A stretch of 17,805 bases of DNA from Roseovarius sp. UBA6217 (lineage in GTDB: Bacteria; Pseudomonadota; Alphaproteobacteria; Rhodobacterales; Rhodobacteraceae), in assembly GCA_002421985.1 (NCBI GenBank), contig DISF01000072.1, positions 1-17,805 of the forward strand, read 5' to 3'. The first letter of the stretch is position 1, and each line of letters opens with the position of its first letter. Below are positions 1 through 6,582 of the stretch, one piece after another. The position numbers were made by a program, and so were the translations under genes. Under the pieces are notes generated by a model. It worked only from the letters and a program-made list of their open reading frames with translations. It was not told the origin of the DNA and made no database searches.

Positions 1-353
1 CCGTGGGCGGCATCGATGCGCTCGGTACGATCGACCCAGTCCTTCTGGCCAACGCGAGCTTCAGCCTCTCGGCCCATGGGGCGGGGGTCTATGGGGATTA
101 TTCGCTGGTCTCGGTCCGTGCGGCCGCACTGCGTGTGCAAGACATCATCACCCGCATCGGGGAGACGGAAGATCTGCACGAGGCCATCGCGCTCAACACC
201 TATGCGCGCGCCGAGCTTGCGCGACTGGTCGCGATCCGGACCCGGATCAAGGCCGCCCATACCCAGCCGCTGAGCGAGGAACAGCTCGCCATGGCCGCGG
301 CCCAAGCCGCCGAGCGGCAGTTCATGGATTTCACCCAGGAGACATTGCGATGA
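1..353 (+). CDS. virB5: VirB5-like T4SS protein, C-terminal part (5' end outside window)
   Basis: The reading frame is open from the left edge and ends at TGA 351-353, so this is the C-terminal ~117 residues of a gene that starts upstream. The GTG at 3 is only the first possible start inside the window. Its tail is clearly related to the tail of the next gene. Both share RV-x(n)-EDL-x-E, then NT-x(n)-ELA, then AE-x-R-x-MDFT-x3-LR at the very end. VirB5/TrbJ-family proteins are exported minor pilus components of conjugative type IV secretion systems and have helical C-termini like this one. The stop overlaps the next start (ATGA, 350-353), which indicates translational coupling. The assignment rests on similarity to the neighbour and on context. 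The N-terminus and signal peptide cannot be seen. Confidence 0.6.
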   Translation, partial: VGGIDALGTIDPVLLANASFSLSAHGAGVYGDYSLVSVRAAALRVQDIITRIGETEDLHEAIALNTYARAELARLVAIRTRIKAAHTQPLSEEQLAMAAAQAAERQFMDFTQETLR

Positions 354-1144
354 GAAGGCCACTGCGCATTTCCCTCACCACCACCGTCGCCACCCTCGCG
401 CTGACCATGGTGCTCGCAGGCCCTGTCACCGCACAGGGCGTGCCCACGGTCGACACCCAAAACATCGCCCAGGAAATCCGCCAGCTTCAACAGATGCTGC
501 AGGATTTCGGCATCCAGACCGATCTTCTGGACAATGCGCTGGCGCAACTCGACCTTCTGCAGCAGTTCGACCAGCTTGAGGAGATGTATGCCTCGCTTAC
601 CGGGCCGCGCAGCATCCTCGGCCTCGCCATGGGTGGCGATCTCGACGGCCTCCTGCAGGCCAATTTCGAAGACATTCCCAGACTGATCCGGGGCATCCAG
701 GCGGGCGACTGGTCGAGCCTGATCGGCCCCAATGCGGGCCCGCTGCGCACGCAGATGGAACAGGCGCTGGCCAGTGCCGGGTTCGACGAGGACTCGCTGC
801 GCGAGATCGCCACTAGCGGCAATCCCGGCGCAGAAGGTGTCGCGACCCGCGCCACGACCGGCGCCGTGATGTCGGCGGCGGCCCAGAACAGCCATGCCGA
901 GGCGTCACAATCCCTCGAACGTGTTGAACAGCTCGTCGCGATGATCCCCGACATGGAAGACCTGAAGGAGTCGATGGATCACAACACCCGCGTCACGGCG
1001 GAACTCGCCATCGCCATGACCCGGATGTGGGAACTAGAAGCCATCCAGACCCTCGGCGCGGGCAACGCGGGTGTGGTGGACGCTGCCACCGTCGCCGAAG
1101 AGCGCCGCTACATGGACTTCACCCTGCCGAGCCTGCGGCCATGA
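350..1144 (+). CDS. virB5: VirB5-like minor pilus protein of type IV secretion
   Basis: This 264-residue protein begins with a signal peptide (Arg-rich start, hydrophobic residues 8-24, likely cleavage after the TAQ near 29). A Gln- and Leu-rich helical region follows at about 37-80 (QNIAQEIRQLQQML and so on), then a TGPRSILGLA segment near 84-93. This is the usual layout of VirB5/TrbJ proteins: an exported helical bundle with a QN-I-x2-Q-x2-Q-rich N-terminus and a TG-R-x-L turn. The family sits at the pilus tip or acts as a periplasmic adhesin-like pilus subunit in conjugation. The start overlaps the upstream stop as ATGA, and its own stop overlaps the virB8 start. The tail matches the preceding gene, so the two are tandem paralogs. 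TrbJ is an equally acceptable name. Confidence 0.72.
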   Translation: MRRPLRISLTTTVATLALTMVLAGPVTAQGVPTVDTQNIAQEIRQLQQMLQDFGIQTDLLDNALAQLDLLQQFDQLEEMYASLTGPRSILGLAMGGDLDGLLQANFEDIPRLIRGIQAGDWSSLIGPNAGPLRTQMEQALASAGFDEDSLREIATSGNPGAEGVATRATTGAVMSAAAQNSHAEASQSLERVEQLVAMIPDMEDLKESMDHNTRVTAELAIAMTRMWELEAIQTLGAGNAGVVDAATVAEERRYMDFTLPSLRP

Positions 1145-1818
1145 CCAAGGCACCGGACATGACGGCAGGCATGAGCACCCGTGAACTCGTTGAGGAGGAA
1201 CTGATCCATGGCGCGCTGCGCCGGGAGCAGCTCTGGCGGATGATCGGTCTTGGCGGGGCGGGCTTTGGCGTTTTCGGCTGCCTTGCGGCCGCGGCCGTTG
1301 CCCTGATGGTCGAGACGCCCCCGCCGGTTGTCGTGCCCTATGACCCCGCGACCGGTATGGCTTTGCCGAACGCCACGGTCGAAACGGTCTCGCTTGCCGA
1401 GCGGCCCGCCATCATCGAGGCGCAGATCTACCGCTACATCCTCGACCGTGAGGCCTACAACCAGCTCGACAATGACCTGCGCGTGCGCCGTGTGCTGGCG
1501 CAATCCACAAGTGCGGCCGAGGCCAGCATGCGGGCCATGTGGACCTCGGGGCAGGAGAGCTATCCGCCGACCCGCTACGGCCCCGCGGCCGAGATGGCCG
1601 TCGAGATCGCCTCGATCACGCTGATCGGCGAGAACCGCGCGCAGGTGCGCCTCAGAAAGCGCCTGACCAGCCCGCAAGGGGCACAGGACGGATGGTTCAC
1701 CGCAACATTGATGTTCGCTTTTCAGCCCGAACGGACCCGCTCGATCGACGATGTCTGGCAAAACCCTTTCGGCTTCACCGTCACCCAATATGCCATCCGA
1801 TCGGACCGTTCCGAATGA
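1141..1818 (+). CDS. virB8: VirB8 inner-membrane assembly protein
   Basis: This is a 225-residue protein with a short cytoplasmic N-terminus, one membrane helix at about 36-57 and a periplasmic domain. That domain carries VirB8 hallmarks: YRYILDREAYN at 97-107, a basic Arg-rich strand at 168-175, and WQNPFGFTVTQY at 206-217, equivalent to the family's NPLGF-x-V-x2-Y signature. VirB8 is a bitopic nucleation factor that contacts VirB9 and VirB10 in the periplasm. The open frame extends further upstream, but the ATG at 1141 overlaps the preceding TGA (ATGA) and gives the normal family length of about 220-240 residues, so I chose it. The gene lies between virB5 and virB9, and its stop overlaps the virB9 start. 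Confidence 0.9.
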   Translation: MTKAPDMTAGMSTRELVEEELIHGALRREQLWRMIGLGGAGFGVFGCLAAAAVALMVETPPPVVVPYDPATGMALPNATVETVSLAERPAIIEAQIYRYILDREAYNQLDNDLRVRRVLAQSTSAAEASMRAMWTSGQESYPPTRYGPAAEMAVEIASITLIGENRAQVRLRKRLTSPQGAQDGWFTATLMFAFQPERTRSIDDVWQNPFGFTVTQYAIRSDRSE

Positions 1819-2528
1819 CCTCTGTTCCAGTTCTTGCCCCTGTTCACGCCCTGCTCGTCGCCGGTGCCCTGATGCTCTCCGCACCCGCAGCCTTTGCCGA
1901 GACCACGCCACGCTCCGGCCCCCATGACAACCGCGTGCGGATCGCCACCTGGACCGAGGGACAGGTCTACCGCATCGTCACCACCCTGACCCGGGTCACC
2001 ACCGTCGAGTTCGGTGACGGCGAGACGATCCGTTCGATCATCGCGGGCGACACGGTGGGCTTTCAATTCGACGGCGTGCCGGGTGGACGCGCCTTCGCGA
2101 TCAAGCCCGCCGCCTCGGGTGTGGCCACCAACATCACGGTCTATACGAACCGCCGCTCCTACTATTTCCATGTGGTCGAGGCGCGCGAGACCCCGCATTA
2201 CGTCGTGCAGTTCCGCTATCCCGAGAGTCGCGTCCAGCCGACCCGCGCGGTTGCGGCCGAGGCGCCGAATGCGAACTATGCCGTCAGCTCCCAAGAGGAG
2301 TTCACACCGACCGCCATCTGGGATGACGGAACCTTCACATATTTCCGCTTTGCACGGAACGCGCCGGTCCCGGCGATCTTTCGCTATGCCAATGGCGGCG
2401 AGCGGGCTGTCAATAGCACTGCGCTTGAGGACGGTGTCATCCGGGTCTCGGGCGTGAACCGCCAATGGGTACTTCGCCTCGGGGAAGACGAGGTCTGTGT
2501 TCAGGATATGGGTGGGCCCACGTTATGA
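1815..2528 (+). CDS. virB9: VirB9 outer-membrane core complex protein
   Basis: This is a 237-residue exported protein. The signal peptide spans residues 1-28 (hydrophobic stretch, then APAAFA before ET). The N-terminal domain has the typical DNRVRIATWTEGQVYRI start. The conserved TNITVYTNRRSYYFHV lies at 105-120, and the C-terminal domain has the IWDDGTFTYFRF strand at 168-179 used for VirB7/VirB10 contact. VirB9, with VirB7 and VirB10, forms the core channel spanning the outer membrane and periplasm. No VirB7 lipoprotein is recognisable nearby. A longer in-frame ORF exists upstream, but the ATG at 1815 overlaps the virB8 stop and is followed directly by the signal peptide, so it is the likely start. 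Its stop overlaps the virB10 ATG. Confidence 0.92.
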   Translation: MTSVPVLAPVHALLVAGALMLSAPAAFAETTPRSGPHDNRVRIATWTEGQVYRIVTTLTRVTTVEFGDGETIRSIIAGDTVGFQFDGVPGGRAFAIKPAASGVATNITVYTNRRSYYFHVVEARETPHYVVQFRYPESRVQPTRAVAAEAPNANYAVSSQEEFTPTAIWDDGTFTYFRFARNAPVPAIFRYANGGERAVNSTALEDGVIRVSGVNRQWVLRLGEDEVCVQDMGGPTL

Positions 2529-3850
2529 GCCAGGATACCGAAGATCTCGCTGCGCGCCTTGCGGCGCTGGAAAGCACAGGTGAGAAGAAGCGCGGTGCCG
2601 CACGGCCCTCCCCACTGACAGCCATCCTCGGCGTGGCCGGGATCGTGGCTGTGGGCGGTCTGGCTTGGGCCGCCCTTCAGCCATCGCCGGAAGCGCCCCT
2701 GCCGACCGCCGCTCCGGAAGAGTTCCAGACTGCAGGATCGGGCTTCGGCGACCTCGCACCCATGCAAGTGGTCGAGCCTGCACCGGCGCCACCGGCCGAG
2801 ACCAGCCCCACCGCGTCGGAACTGGCGCTGATGGAAAGTCTCGCGACGCTGCGCGCGGAACTCGAAGACTTGCGTGCGCGGCCCGTCGAGGCATCGGACA
2901 GCGCCGCAGAACACGCCATCGCCGATCTCACGGCGCAGATCGCGGCGCTGCAGGAGGCCTCCACTGAGGCGCAGCGCGCGCTCGAGCGGCAATTGACCGA
3001 ACGCAACCGCGAGCTCGACCAACTGCGCATGGACCTCGAAGTCGCGCGGCTGGCCCCGCCTGAGCCCACGGACCTCGGTCCCAACGAGGAGGAGTTGCGG
3101 CTCGCAGAACTCGAGCGCCGCCGCATCGCTGAAGCTGAAGCGCGGGCCGAACGCATCGCCTCGCCCATGATCGCGTTTTCCGGGATGGGGGCAGGGACCG
3201 ACCGAGAGGACAGTATTGAGGCCGCGCGCCTGAACGAGGACGAAGCCTTCGTGCGGGCGGGCGCAAGGCCCGCTCCGGTGACGCGGGCCGAAGTGATCGT
3301 GAACCCCGGCAACACCATCGTGCAAGGCACGATGATCCAGGCCGTGACCGAGACGGCACTCGACAGCACGCTGCCCGGCGCCATCCGGGCCATCGTCTCC
3401 GAGGACGTCCATTCCTTCGACGGCACGCGCGTCCTGATCCCGCGCGGCGCACGTCTCGTGGGGCGTTACCGCTCCGATGTGGCGCTCGCGCAGTCGCGGG
3501 TCATGGTGGCCTGGGACCGCATCATCCTGCCCGACAACCAGACGGTCGAGATCAGCGCCTTTGGTGGCGACGAGCTCGGCCGCACAGGCACCACCGGCTT
3601 TGTCGACACGCGTTTCGCGCAACGCTTCGGCTCCGCGGCGCTGATCTCGCTGATCGGGGCCCTGCCCGCAATCGCCGCCGGACAGATCGACGATGAGGCC
3701 TCCGCCGATGTCGCGAACGACGTGGGGACGAACCTGCGCGACAGCACGCAAAGCGTGATGCAGGATTATCTGGCGATCCGGCCCGTGATCCATGTCGATC
3801 AGGGCACCCGGATCACGGTCATGGTCGACCGTGATCTGGAGATCTTCTGA
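2525..3850 (+). CDS. virB10: VirB10 envelope-spanning channel protein
   Basis: This is a 441-residue protein with a cytoplasmic N-terminus of about 30 residues, a membrane helix at about 31-51, and a short Pro/Ala-rich stretch at 52-95. A long charged region follows at about 98-213 that looks coiled-coil (runs of Glu, Leu, Arg and Gln), then a TrbI/VirB10 C-terminal beta domain at about 260-441. Diagnostic pieces in that domain are IPRGARLVGRYRSD (305-318), RVMVAWDRIILPDNQTV (325-341) and the terminal GTRITVMVDRDLEIF. VirB10 spans both membranes and forms the channel with VirB9. The ATG at 2525 overlaps the virB9 stop and was preferred over an upstream in-frame start. The long coiled-coil linker, where many homologs are Pro-rich, is a notable variation. 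Confidence 0.93.
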   Translation: MSQDTEDLAARLAALESTGEKKRGAARPSPLTAILGVAGIVAVGGLAWAALQPSPEAPLPTAAPEEFQTAGSGFGDLAPMQVVEPAPAPPAETSPTASELALMESLATLRAELEDLRARPVEASDSAAEHAIADLTAQIAALQEASTEAQRALERQLTERNRELDQLRMDLEVARLAPPEPTDLGPNEEELRLAELERRRIAEAEARAERIASPMIAFSGMGAGTDREDSIEAARLNEDEAFVRAGARPAPVTRAEVIVNPGNTIVQGTMIQAVTETALDSTLPGAIRAIVSEDVHSFDGTRVLIPRGARLVGRYRSDVALAQSRVMVAWDRIILPDNQTVEISAFGGDELGRTGTTGFVDTRFAQRFGSAALISLIGALPAIAAGQIDDEASADVANDVGTNLRDSTQSVMQDYLAIRPVIHVDQGTRITVMVDRDLEIF

Positions 3851-3851
3851 C

Positions 3852-4886
3852 ATGGCAGCAAGCTATCTCGAAGCCTCGCTCGACCGTCTGGGCACGCCCG
3901 TGCAGCGCGACGACACGATCGAGATTTGCATCAACCCCGATGGACGGGTCTGGGGCGAGTTCCAGGGCGATCATTTCATGCGAGGTCTCGGCACGCCGCT
4001 CAGCCAGACTGAGATCAAGGATCTCGGCAACCAGATCGCCTCGGCCGCCTCGACCACACTCAGCACCAAGAAGCCTATCGTTTCGGTCTCGATCCTCTAC
4101 CGGGACCGACCCATCCGGGCGCAGGTCATCCAGCCGCCGGCTGTCGAGGGTGGGTTTTCCATATCGCTCCGGTTTTTCTCGTCGCTGCCGCTGGAGGCGA
4201 TCAGGCTCGGGTTCCTCTACGGCAAGGAACGGAGCCTTGAGGGCCTGCGCCGCGAACGAAACGCCGCCCTGCGCGATGTGGTGGCCTCCGGCGACATCGA
4301 TGCCGCCCTGCGCTTCTGCGTCGAGAACAAGCTGAACATGATCGTCTCGGGCGGCACCTCGACCGGCAAGACGGTCGCGGCGCGCAAGATCCTCTCCCTG
4401 ATCCCTCCCGAGGAACGGATCATCACCATCGAGGAGGCAGCCGAACTGCGCCCCGAACAGCCGAATGCGGTCACGCTGATCGCAGACCGGGACACCGACG
4501 CCCGCAGCGCCGATGTGCTTCTGGCCTCGACCCTGCGGATGCGGCCTGATCGGATCGTGCTGGGCGAGGTCCGGGGCCGCGAGGCCATGACCTTCCTTGA
4601 GGCGATCAACACCGGCCATGGCGGCTCGCTCACTACCCTGCATGCCGAGACGCCGCAACTCGCTGTCCGCCGTCTCGCCATTGCCGCGCTCAAGACCGAT
4701 GTGCCAATGACCTATGCCGACATGGTCGACTACATCGAAGGCTCCATCGACGTGATCATCCAGGCCGGCCGCCATGACGGTGCCCGCGGCATCACCGAGT
4801 TCTTCCTGCCGGGGCAGGCGAGACATCAGGACCAGAACACTGCCGGAACCGGGGGCACAAAGCGCCCAACGGTCGCCGCCGAATGA
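3852..4886 (+). CDS. virB11: VirB11 secretion ATPase
   Basis: This is a 344-residue hexameric-type traffic ATPase. The N-terminal domain covers about 1-150. The C-terminal RecA-like domain has Walker A GGTSTGKT at 167-174, an Asp box IITIEEAAEL at 190-199, Walker B MRPDRIVLGEVRG at 230-242, and a His box TGHGGSLTTLHA at 254-265. All the catalytic motifs of the VirB11/TrbB/GspE superfamily are intact. The protein acts at the cytoplasmic face of the inner membrane and powers pilus biogenesis and substrate transfer. The ATG at 3852 is one base after the virB10 stop. The first ORF start, at 3792, lies inside virB10 and adds residues with no family similarity. The last ~25 residues are a low-complexity tail. 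Confidence 0.95.
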   Translation: MAASYLEASLDRLGTPVQRDDTIEICINPDGRVWGEFQGDHFMRGLGTPLSQTEIKDLGNQIASAASTTLSTKKPIVSVSILYRDRPIRAQVIQPPAVEGGFSISLRFFSSLPLEAIRLGFLYGKERSLEGLRRERNAALRDVVASGDIDAALRFCVENKLNMIVSGGTSTGKTVAARKILSLIPPEERIITIEEAAELRPEQPNAVTLIADRDTDARSADVLLASTLRMRPDRIVLGEVRGREAMTFLEAINTGHGGSLTTLHAETPQLAVRRLAIAALKTDVPMTYADMVDYIEGSIDVIIQAGRHDGARGITEFFLPGQARHQDQNTAGTGGTKRPTVAAE

Positions 4887-4903
4887 CCCGAAAGGAAACC
4901 CCC

Positions 4904-5323
4904 ATGCGCAAGATCATCCTCGCCGCAGCTGTCACCCTGCTGGCCGCGCCCCTCGCGGCCCAAACCTCGCCTCAGGTCACGAATGATCTCACCGTGACCG
5001 TCACGCCCCAACAGTACCGGATCTGCAACGACCGGCCCGCACGGCCGACCTGGATGGATGAAGTCCACCCGCGCGAGGCCTACAAGGCGCTGACGTTGAT
5101 GCGGCTTTACGAGTTGCGGTCGTGGGAAGCGATCAAGGAAACTGGCGACTGCGGCTGTGATGTCCGCTTCCCGTCATGGGATTCAGCCTCAGCCGAATAC
5201 GAGGAACGGTTCGCGACAAGCACGCAGGCGGAGCACACTCAGGCCCAATTGGCCCTTCGGAACGAGCAGAACCAAATCGCCCGCGACGTCCAGGATATCT
5301 GCGAAACCCAAGGCAACTGGTAA
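4904..5323 (+). CDS. small exported Cys-containing protein of the T4SS operon, unknown function
   Basis: This is a 139-residue protein that I do not recognise by family. A clear signal peptide (RK, then hydrophobic residues 4-16, then APLAAQ near 15-20) says it is exported. The mature part holds four cysteines, at 41, 83, 85 and 133. The middle pair forms a DCGCD motif, and the Cys42-type arrangement suggests periplasmic disulfides. The C-terminal third is polar and helical (Gln/Glu-rich, about 95-130). The ATG at 4904 has a good ribosome-binding site (AAAGGAAA at 4891-4898). An earlier in-frame ATG at 4883 overlaps the virB11 stop and would add seven residues, so it cannot be excluded. Its place between virB11 and virB6 suggests a T4SS accessory role, perhaps at the pilus or core complex. 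That role is inference. Confidence 0.75.
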   Translation: MRKIILAAAVTLLAAPLAAQTSPQVTNDLTVTVTPQQYRICNDRPARPTWMDEVHPREAYKALTLMRLYELRSWEAIKETGDCGCDVRFPSWDSASAEYEERFATSTQAEHTQAQLALRNEQNQIARDVQDICETQGNW

Positions 5324-6348
5324 TGAGCATCGTCAGCTGGATGGTCGGAACGGCCGACGGTTTCCTTGCCGATGCGGCCGAGTCCCAGTTTGGGGCGGTG
5401 GCAAGCAATACCGGCACGATCATCCTGCTGATGGTCACGCTTTCACTGATCGGCGTTTGCATCAACATGGCCTTTCAGTTCCGAAGCATGGATGGGGCCA
5501 GCTTCTTCTGGTACCTGATAAAGCTGATATTGATAGGGCTCTTTGCCTTCAACTGGGCCAACTTCAACGCTGTGGCCAATGCCGTTATCGGCGGGCTCGA
5601 CTACATCGCCGGGGCACTGATCTCCTCGGTTGGTGGCGGCGGGGCAGGAGCCACCTACTTCGCGGGCGAATTCGACCGGCTGATCACGGAGTTCAGCCAA
5701 TACCTGAATGCGATCGGCAACAACCTGAACTGGATGACCGGCGCGATCCTCGGCGGCATCGGCCTGGTGCTCCTGAGCCTCCTTGGCTTCATGACCGGCA
5801 TTGTCCTCATCTTCGCCAAGATGATGCTGACCCTGATGCTCGGTCTCGCGCCGATCATGATCGCGCTGTCGCTATTCGATGCGACCAAGGATTTCTTCCA
5901 CAGATGGGTCTCGACGACGATCAGCTATGCCTTCTACCCCATCGTCATCGCCGCCATGTTCTCGACCGTGGTCGGCATGGCGAATTCGCTTCTGGCCCAG
6001 CTCGGTGACCCCAACTCCGCGACCAACATCGGCTCGCTGGTGCCGTTCTTCGTGATGGTGTTCCTGGCCAAGGGCTTCGTCGCGGCAACGCCCCTGATCG
6101 TGCGTGGGATCTCGGGCAACCTGATGGTGGCTGCGGCACCGGCGATCGTTGGTGGCTCCGCAGGGGTCCTGCGGGGTCTGGTGAATACCTCGGGTGTACA
6201 GGGCAGGGCGCGGATCGGTGCGCTGACAACAGGAGAAGCTATCGGGCGGGGGGCGGTGCAGGCGCCTGTAGTTGTGCGAAGTGCGGCTACGACAGCGAGC
6301 GCGCAGGTGGTGAGGATCGCCGAGCGGGCGAAGCGGTTGTCCCAGTGA
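5323..6348 (+). CDS. virB6: VirB6 polytopic inner-membrane channel protein
   Basis: This is a 341-residue hydrophobic protein with about six membrane segments, roughly at 31-52, 61-82, 142-166, 168-186, 200-223 and 238-260. A Gly/Asn-rich periplasmic loop lies at about 85-140 and a hydrophilic tail follows from about 285. The stretch GLAPIMIALSLFDATKDFFHRW (174-195) is the region VirB6/TrbL proteins share: a GxAP turn, then a helix ending in FFxxW. VirB6 forms part of the inner-membrane substrate path. The ATG at 5323 shares a base with the preceding TAA (TAATG), which fits translational coupling, so the upstream extension of the frame is rejected. This is the last T4SS gene in the window. 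What follows is an unrelated metabolic operon. Confidence 0.88.
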   Translation: MSIVSWMVGTADGFLADAAESQFGAVASNTGTIILLMVTLSLIGVCINMAFQFRSMDGASFFWYLIKLILIGLFAFNWANFNAVANAVIGGLDYIAGALISSVGGGGAGATYFAGEFDRLITEFSQYLNAIGNNLNWMTGAILGGIGLVLLSLLGFMTGIVLIFAKMMLTLMLGLAPIMIALSLFDATKDFFHRWVSTTISYAFYPIVIAAMFSTVVGMANSLLAQLGDPNSATNIGSLVPFFVMVFLAKGFVAATPLIVRGISGNLMVAAAPAIVGGSAGVLRGLVNTSGVQGRARIGALTTGEAIGRGAVQAPVVVRSAATTASAQVVRIAERAKRLSQ

Positions 6349-6519
6349 TGGACTGGTTGGATTTTCTATGAATATCAAGAGGTTTCGAGACGGCGTGTGC
6401 GCCATGTGATCATGTTTTGATTGCAAGCTCTCGCACTCCGTTCGGCGGTGACGGGGCGTTGGTTTCATGGGTAAAAAGGTTGGACAGACATATATTCCAG
6501 ACGGATGAGACCTATCGGG

Positions 6520-6537
6520 TAGTCACAAGCATGTCAT
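6520..6537 (+). promoter_or_regulatory. putative Pho box (PhoB site) upstream of phnF
   Basis: The 18 bp read TAGTCAC-AAGC-ATGTCAT. The PhoB consensus is two CTGTCAT-like 7-mers separated by 4 bp. Here GTCA in the first half and TGTCAT in the second match at the correct 11-bp period. C-P lyase operons are classically induced by phosphate starvation through PhoB. A parallel site with conserved GTCAC and TGTC at the same positions lies upstream of phnD at 17317. This call comes from reading the sequence and was not scored with a weight matrix. Confidence 0.6.
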
Positions 6538-6554
6538 ACGTCTCATCTAGACGT
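6538..6554 (+). promoter_or_regulatory. putative PhnF operator overlapping the expected -10
   Basis: A perfect 6-bp inverted repeat, ACGTCT-catct-AGACGT, contains ATCTAGAC (6545-6552). That is one mismatch from GTCTAGAC, the GT-N-TA-N-AC core bound by HutC-subfamily GntR regulators such as PhnF. In E. coli Pho promoters the -10 begins about 10 bp after the Pho box. That position here is TAGACG at 6548, inside the operator, so a bound repressor would block the promoter. The exact reverse complement of CATCTAGACG (6544-6553) occurs at 17341-17350, upstream of phnD. Confidence 0.5.
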
Positions 6555-6570
6555 GGTGACGTAGAGATTC

Positions 6571-6576
6571 GGAGGT
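6571..6576 (+). promoter_or_regulatory. ribosome-binding site of phnF
   Basis: GGAGGT, followed six bases later by TTG at 6583, is a near-perfect Shine-Dalgarno sequence. It is the main reason for accepting the rare TTG start for phnF. The same bases form the end of the AGATTCGGAG block (6565-6574) shared with the phnD leader. Confidence 0.75.
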
Positions 6577-6582
6577 GGATCC

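Larger units (their letters stand above)
6349..6582 (+). other. junction between T4SS operon and phn operon
   Basis: This 234-bp stretch has no supported gene. It is visibly more AT-rich than its flanks in the part up to about 6500. It holds no convincing terminator: the only stem near the virB6 end, GGCG-TGTG-CGCC at 6392-6403, is weak, although TTTT follows at 6415. The right half carries the phn promoter module described separately. A 72-codon ORF at 6417-6635 has no ribosome-binding site, no family resemblance and runs into phnF, so it is not reported as a gene. Confidence 0.7.

Noticed and set aside
2501..3853. 450-codon open frame on the minus strand opposite virB10
   Set aside because: It is antisense to a clearly conserved gene. 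The translation is rich in His, Arg, Gly and Asp, typical of GC-rich reverse-strand shadow frames, with no family features.
6392..6418. GGCG-TGTG-CGCC stem followed by TTTT as a virB operon terminator
   Set aside because: The stem is only four pairs and the T-run is about ten bases away. Too weak to claim.
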